Shown here piece after piece: positions 29,128-34,968 of a DNA stretch of 34,968 nucleotides. Both the position numbers and the translations under genes were made by a program. The stretch lies in IMG/VR virus record IMGVR_UViG_3300031857_018455, positions 1 to 34,968 of that record. The stretch is one strand, 5' to 3'. The notes under the pieces were generated by a model. The model made no database searches. It was not told where the DNA came from and saw nothing but the letters and a program-made list of their open reading frames with translations. How positions within the stretch are numbered: the first letter of the stretch is position 1; the number at the start of each line of letters is the position of its first letter. The stretch is from a virus.

Positions 29128-29289
29128 ATGCCACGAGGACAATTGACTAAAGAAATAATCAAATATGAAATATTAAAAATAAAAAAAGATTTATGTAATG
29201 AACCAATTAATTGGAGTACGGATCCAAAATCTATTGCTCATAAGTATTTGAATATTATATTGGACAAAATAGAAGAATATAGAGTATAA
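29128..29289 (+). CDS. 53-residue phage protein, unknown function
   Basis: Begins MPRGQLTKEIIKYEILKIKK and ends LDKIEEYRV; mostly helical and basic. The ATG comes 6 bases after the terminator T-run. Ends within the AT-rich late-promoter candidate of the next gene. From general memory, similar short proteins beginning PRGQLTK occur before structural genes in cyanomyoviruses; not verified here. Confidence 0.75.
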   Translation: MPRGQLTKEIIKYEILKIKKDLCNEPINWSTDPKSIAHKYLNIILDKIEEYRV

Positions 29290-29295
29290 TAAATA
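29288..29295 (+). promoter_or_regulatory. Candidate late promoter of the S74 fibre
   Basis: AATAAATA, one mismatch from TATAAATA, 27 bases before the GTG start and overlapping the previous stop codon. Confidence 0.5.
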
Positions 29296-29321
29296 TCTTA
29301 TATTGTAGGTTGTTGTAAATA

Positions 29322-31115
29322 GTGGCACTTAAAAAACCTTCAGAATACTTTAAGAAGGATGTTCTTTCGGTAGATAATTCAATTCAGGAACTTACAAAAG
29401 CACCAGAATTGAATACATTTTCTGATGCTTTTCAATCATTTAAAAGTAACTTAAGTAAGATTGAAGTTCTTTCAGATTTTTCTGAAACTCTTGATAATTA
29501 TAGAGTTAACATTGAGAGAGTTAATCACCTTTCAGAAAATATTGAAGATATAAAAACAGAAATTCAAAATCTTCTTAAGAAAGAAGATTTGGATCGTGCT
29601 ATGATTTCTCAACTTCTTGTGGTTGAGCAGAGTATTCAGGAAGTTCAAAAGAAAGTCAAGGGTATTAATGAAAAAAATCTTACAGAGATTCGTTTAGATG
29701 TTGCTGGACTTGCTGAGAATGTAAATGAGTTTCTTGATATTGAAGTTCCTAAGTACAAGAAATTAATTCTAGATAGCGAATTTCGCACTAATGCCCGTTA
29801 TGGAGAACTTGAAGAAAATGTAAATCAAACTCTTGAAGGTATTGGTGAGTTTGTTGATAATAAGTATCAGGAACTTACAGAAACTCTTGAAGGTATTAAT
29901 GAAAAGAGCCTTTCTGTAATACTTGAAGAATTTACAACTTTGGAAGATAATTTTCAAAAACTTGTAAATAAGGATAAGGATAACCTTAAAGAGTTTAAGA
30001 AATTAAGCGAGAGTGTAAAAGCAGATGAAAAGTTTCAGGAAGAACTGACCGAAAAAGTTACTGGTCTTCATCTTGAGATTGTCCGTAACGAAACTCATAT
30101 TAAGGTTCAAAATAAGACTCTTAAGGCAATTCAAGAAGAGGTTAGGGATACATTAAGTAAAATTGATTTTGAAGAATTTGAAGAAAAAAATTATAAACTT
30201 GGTGAGAAGATTAAGTATATTGAAGAAGTATTTGAGAAGTTTAATGAGAAAGAAATTCTTACAGAAACTCTTCCTGTTGAACCATCTTCCACTAAGAATA
30301 AAGATCCTTTAACTCCTTTAGATCAAAACTTTGTAACTTTAGATCAACTTCAGGATCATTATCGTTTATTCATTAATCGTATTCAGCAACAACTTGCCAC
30401 AATCGGTGGTGGTGGTGAAACAAGATTAAAGTATCTTGATGATATAGTTGGCATTGCTACAAATGCTTCTGTTTATGATGGTAAGGTTTTAAGTTATAAT
30501 CACTCTATAGGTAAGTTTGAATTTATTACTGGAGGTGGTGGTGGAAACGTTGCAATATCAATTACAAGCACTCCCCCACCAGATCCTCAACCTGGCAATC
30601 TTTGGTATGACAATGTTATTGGTAGAACATTTCTTTATTATCAAGATGAGGATGGATCTCAATGGGTTGATGCTTCTCCATCAGGTGTAATTAGTGGAGG
30701 TGATAGTACTTGGATTAGAACTGGCGTAGGCATTCATACTTTAAGTAATGTTGGTATAGGAACCACAGACCCAACATCTGCACTCACAGTAAGTGGTGAT
30801 GTGTTGGTTGTAGGTATTGTAACAGCAACTGATTTTAACTCTGCTTCTGACGTTAAACTTAAGAAAAATATCACTGTTATCGATAATCCTCTAGACAAAA
30901 TTATAAGATTGGAAGGTGTTAATTTCCAATGGAAAGAAACGGGTAAAAAATCTTTGGGTGTTATTGCTCAAGAAGTTGAAAAAGTATTGCCTGAATTGGT
31001 ATCTGGCGAAGAAAGTAAAACCGTAAATTATAATGGTATTATAGGTCTTTTGATTGAGTGTGTTAAGAAGCAACAAGAAGAAATTGATGAATTGAAGAGG
31101 TTGGTTGATAAATAG
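29322..31115 (+). CDS. Virion fibre/appendage protein with C-terminal peptidase S74 chaperone domain
   Basis: 597 residues, GTG start (no in-frame ATG before residue 114). Residues about 10-330 are Leu/Glu/Lys-rich heptads, a long coiled coil. Residues 380-500 are Gly/Ser-rich with GIGTTDPTSALTV, a beta-structured fibre repeat shared with the next gene. Residues about 505-597 form the S74 intramolecular chaperone: SASDVKLKKNITVIDNPLDKI, VNFQWKETGKKSLGVIAQEVEKVLPELV, and a helical end. S74 domains guide trimerisation and then self-cleave between the Ser and Asp of an S-D dipeptide, here in SASDVKL. A tail or whisker fibre is likely. Late gene. Confidence 0.85.
   Translation: MALKKPSEYFKKDVLSVDNSIQELTKAPELNTFSDAFQSFKSNLSKIEVLSDFSETLDNYRVNIERVNHLSENIEDIKTEIQNLLKKEDLDRAMISQLLVVEQSIQEVQKKVKGINEKNLTEIRLDVAGLAENVNEFLDIEVPKYKKLILDSEFRTNARYGELEENVNQTLEGIGEFVDNKYQELTETLEGINEKSLSVILEEFTTLEDNFQKLVNKDKDNLKEFKKLSESVKADEKFQEELTEKVTGLHLEIVRNETHIKVQNKTLKAIQEEVRDTLSKIDFEEFEEKNYKLGEKIKYIEEVFEKFNEKEILTETLPVEPSSTKNKDPLTPLDQNFVTLDQLQDHYRLFINRIQQQLATIGGGGETRLKYLDDIVGIATNASVYDGKVLSYNHSIGKFEFITGGGGGNVAISITSTPPPDPQPGNLWYDNVIGRTFLYYQDEDGSQWVDASPSGVISGGDSTWIRTGVGIHTLSNVGIGTTDPTSALTVSGDVLVVGIVTATDFNSASDVKLKKNITVIDNPLDKIIRLEGVNFQWKETGKKSLGVIAQEVEKVLPELVSGEESKTVNYNGIIGLLIECVKKQQEEIDELKRLVDK
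31107..31114 (+). promoter_or_regulatory. Candidate late promoter overlapping the S74-fibre stop
   Basis: GATAAATA, one mismatch from TATAAATA, lies in the last codons of the S74 fibre gene. The leader that follows has a 10-base palindrome GCGTTAACGC (31129-31138). Confidence 0.5.
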
Positions 31116-31149
31116 TAAAAACTACCTAGCGTTAACGCGAAGACGGTAA

Positions 31150-31449
31150 ATGTCAATAAAAATTCAAGGTTCTACTATTATTGATGATAGTAGAAATATT
31201 GTTAATGCTGGAATCACAACAACAGCAATTTTAAATGTTGGTGTTGGTGGAACAATTATAACCACGACTGACACTGGATTTGTTGGTATAGGAACTACAA
31301 ATCCATTAGCAAAACTTGATGTTCGTGATGGAGATGTAATAGTTGGTGTAAATACTTCTAATGGTGTGATTTTAACATCACCAAATGGAACAAAATATCG
31401 TTTGATAGTAGATAATGTTGGCGTATTATCAACAGTTCTTGTACCATAA
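31150..31449 (+). CDS. Small beta-rich fibre protein
   Basis: 99 residues. Contains VGIGTTNPLAKLDVRDGDV, the same GIGTT(N/D)P repeat as in the S74 fibre, and hydrophobic beta-strand patterns (GTIITTTDTGFVGIG, VIVGVNTSNGVIL). No S74 or collagen part. Probably a fibre tip, connector or short appendage subunit. It has its own candidate late promoter. Confidence 0.7.
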   Translation: MSIKIQGSTIIDDSRNIVNAGITTTAILNVGVGGTIITTTDTGFVGIGTTNPLAKLDVRDGDVIVGVNTSNGVILTSPNGTKYRLIVDNVGVLSTVLVP

Positions 31450-31454
31450 ACTAA

Positions 31455-31462
31455 AATAAATA
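31455..31462 (+). promoter_or_regulatory. Candidate late promoter of the collagen-like fibre
   Basis: AATAAATA, one mismatch from TATAAATA, 22 bases before the ATG at 31484. Confidence 0.5.
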
Positions 31463-31483
31463 AGTAGATAAGAACTTGAAAGC

Positions 31484-34825
<3,342 letters not shown>

Positions 34826-34826
34826 A

Positions 34827-34968
34827 ATGAGTGTAATATCGGCACTTGCCGGATTTTTTAATTCAGTAGGACAACAGCAATTTACAACTGCAGCAGGAAC
34901 TTTTAGTTTCATAGTTCCTCAAGGAGTTTATGAGATTTCTGCAGTTTGTATTGGAGCCGGCGGAGGCG
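34827..34968 (+). CDS. Start of a further tail/adhesin protein (truncated by the window)
   Basis: 47 codons are visible, MSVISALAGFFNSVGQQQF to CIGAGGG, and the frame runs off the end. The run into Gly repeats recalls the glycine-rich tail adhesins of phages. ATG starts 1 base after the collagen-fibre stop, so it is co-transcribed with it. Confidence 0.7.
   Translation, partial: MSVISALAGFFNSVGQQQFTTAAGTFSFIVPQGVYEISAVCIGAGGG

Overview
The window reads as part of the genome of a T4-like marine cyanophage (a myovirus infecting Synechococcus or Prochlorococcus). Evidence: every gene lies on the + strand and the genes are tightly packed; there are short tRNA genes without encoded CCA, a homing endonuclease inside the tRNA cluster, T4-type late promoters (TATAAATA and close variants), near-perfect sigma70 early promoters, high-light-inducible proteins, plant-type ferredoxin, PstS, and tail-fibre genes with a peptidase S74 domain and collagen-like repeats. 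This is a sequence-reading assignment; no database was searched.

Layout. (1) 1-1360: tRNA cluster (Arg, Asn, Thr, Gly) interrupted by an HNH endonuclease gene and holding two unexplained structured RNA segments, one of them tRNA-like with its own consensus promoter. (2) 1418-3999: two secreted, host-like proteins, an SLH/OprB-type porin and the phosphate-binding protein PstS, the latter behind a candidate Pho box. (3) 4015-6338: small conserved-looking proteins, a Dps-like ferritin, tRNAs Val, Ser and Pro, and several tiny membrane proteins behind strong promoters. (4) 6339-6575: a highly structured leader ending in an intrinsic terminator. (5) 6576-27444: about 21 kb of translationally overlapping genes for surface-glycan synthesis: sugar-nucleotide enzymes (GDP-mannose 3,5-epimerase, RfbH-type dehydrase, UDP-galactopyranose mutase, several SDRs), nucleotidyltransferases, glycosyltransferases (GT11-, GT6-, GT4-, GT25- and GT8-like), methyltransferases, a WcbI-like protein and, unexpectedly, a RuBisCO-like protein. 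(6) 27481-29122: an early cassette of hli, ferredoxin, short hli and peroxiredoxin bounded by terminators. (7) 29128-34968: virion genes: an S74-ended fibre, a short fibre protein, an 1113-residue collagen-like fibre, and the start of a Gly-rich protein.

How it may work together. The glycan genes resemble an O-antigen or capsule locus and probably make or modify a nucleotide-sugar-derived glycan during infection, either on the host surface or on virion fibres. The hli/ferredoxin/peroxiredoxin cassette fits the known cyanophage strategy of keeping photosynthetic electron flow and redox protection going. PstS and the porin fit nutrient uptake through the infected envelope.

The most unusual item is a form-IV-like RuBisCO-like protein, translationally coupled to a cupin and a nucleotidyltransferase inside the glycan locus. 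It keeps the carbamylation lysine and metal ligands but lacks the loop-6 lysine of true RuBisCO, and its base composition differs from its neighbours. Next in interest are a GT11 plus GT6 pair reminiscent of the enzymes that build ABO/H antigens, a GT4-GT25 fusion, hairpin-gated late promoters at two genes, promoters nested in terminators, and three candidate structured RNAs.
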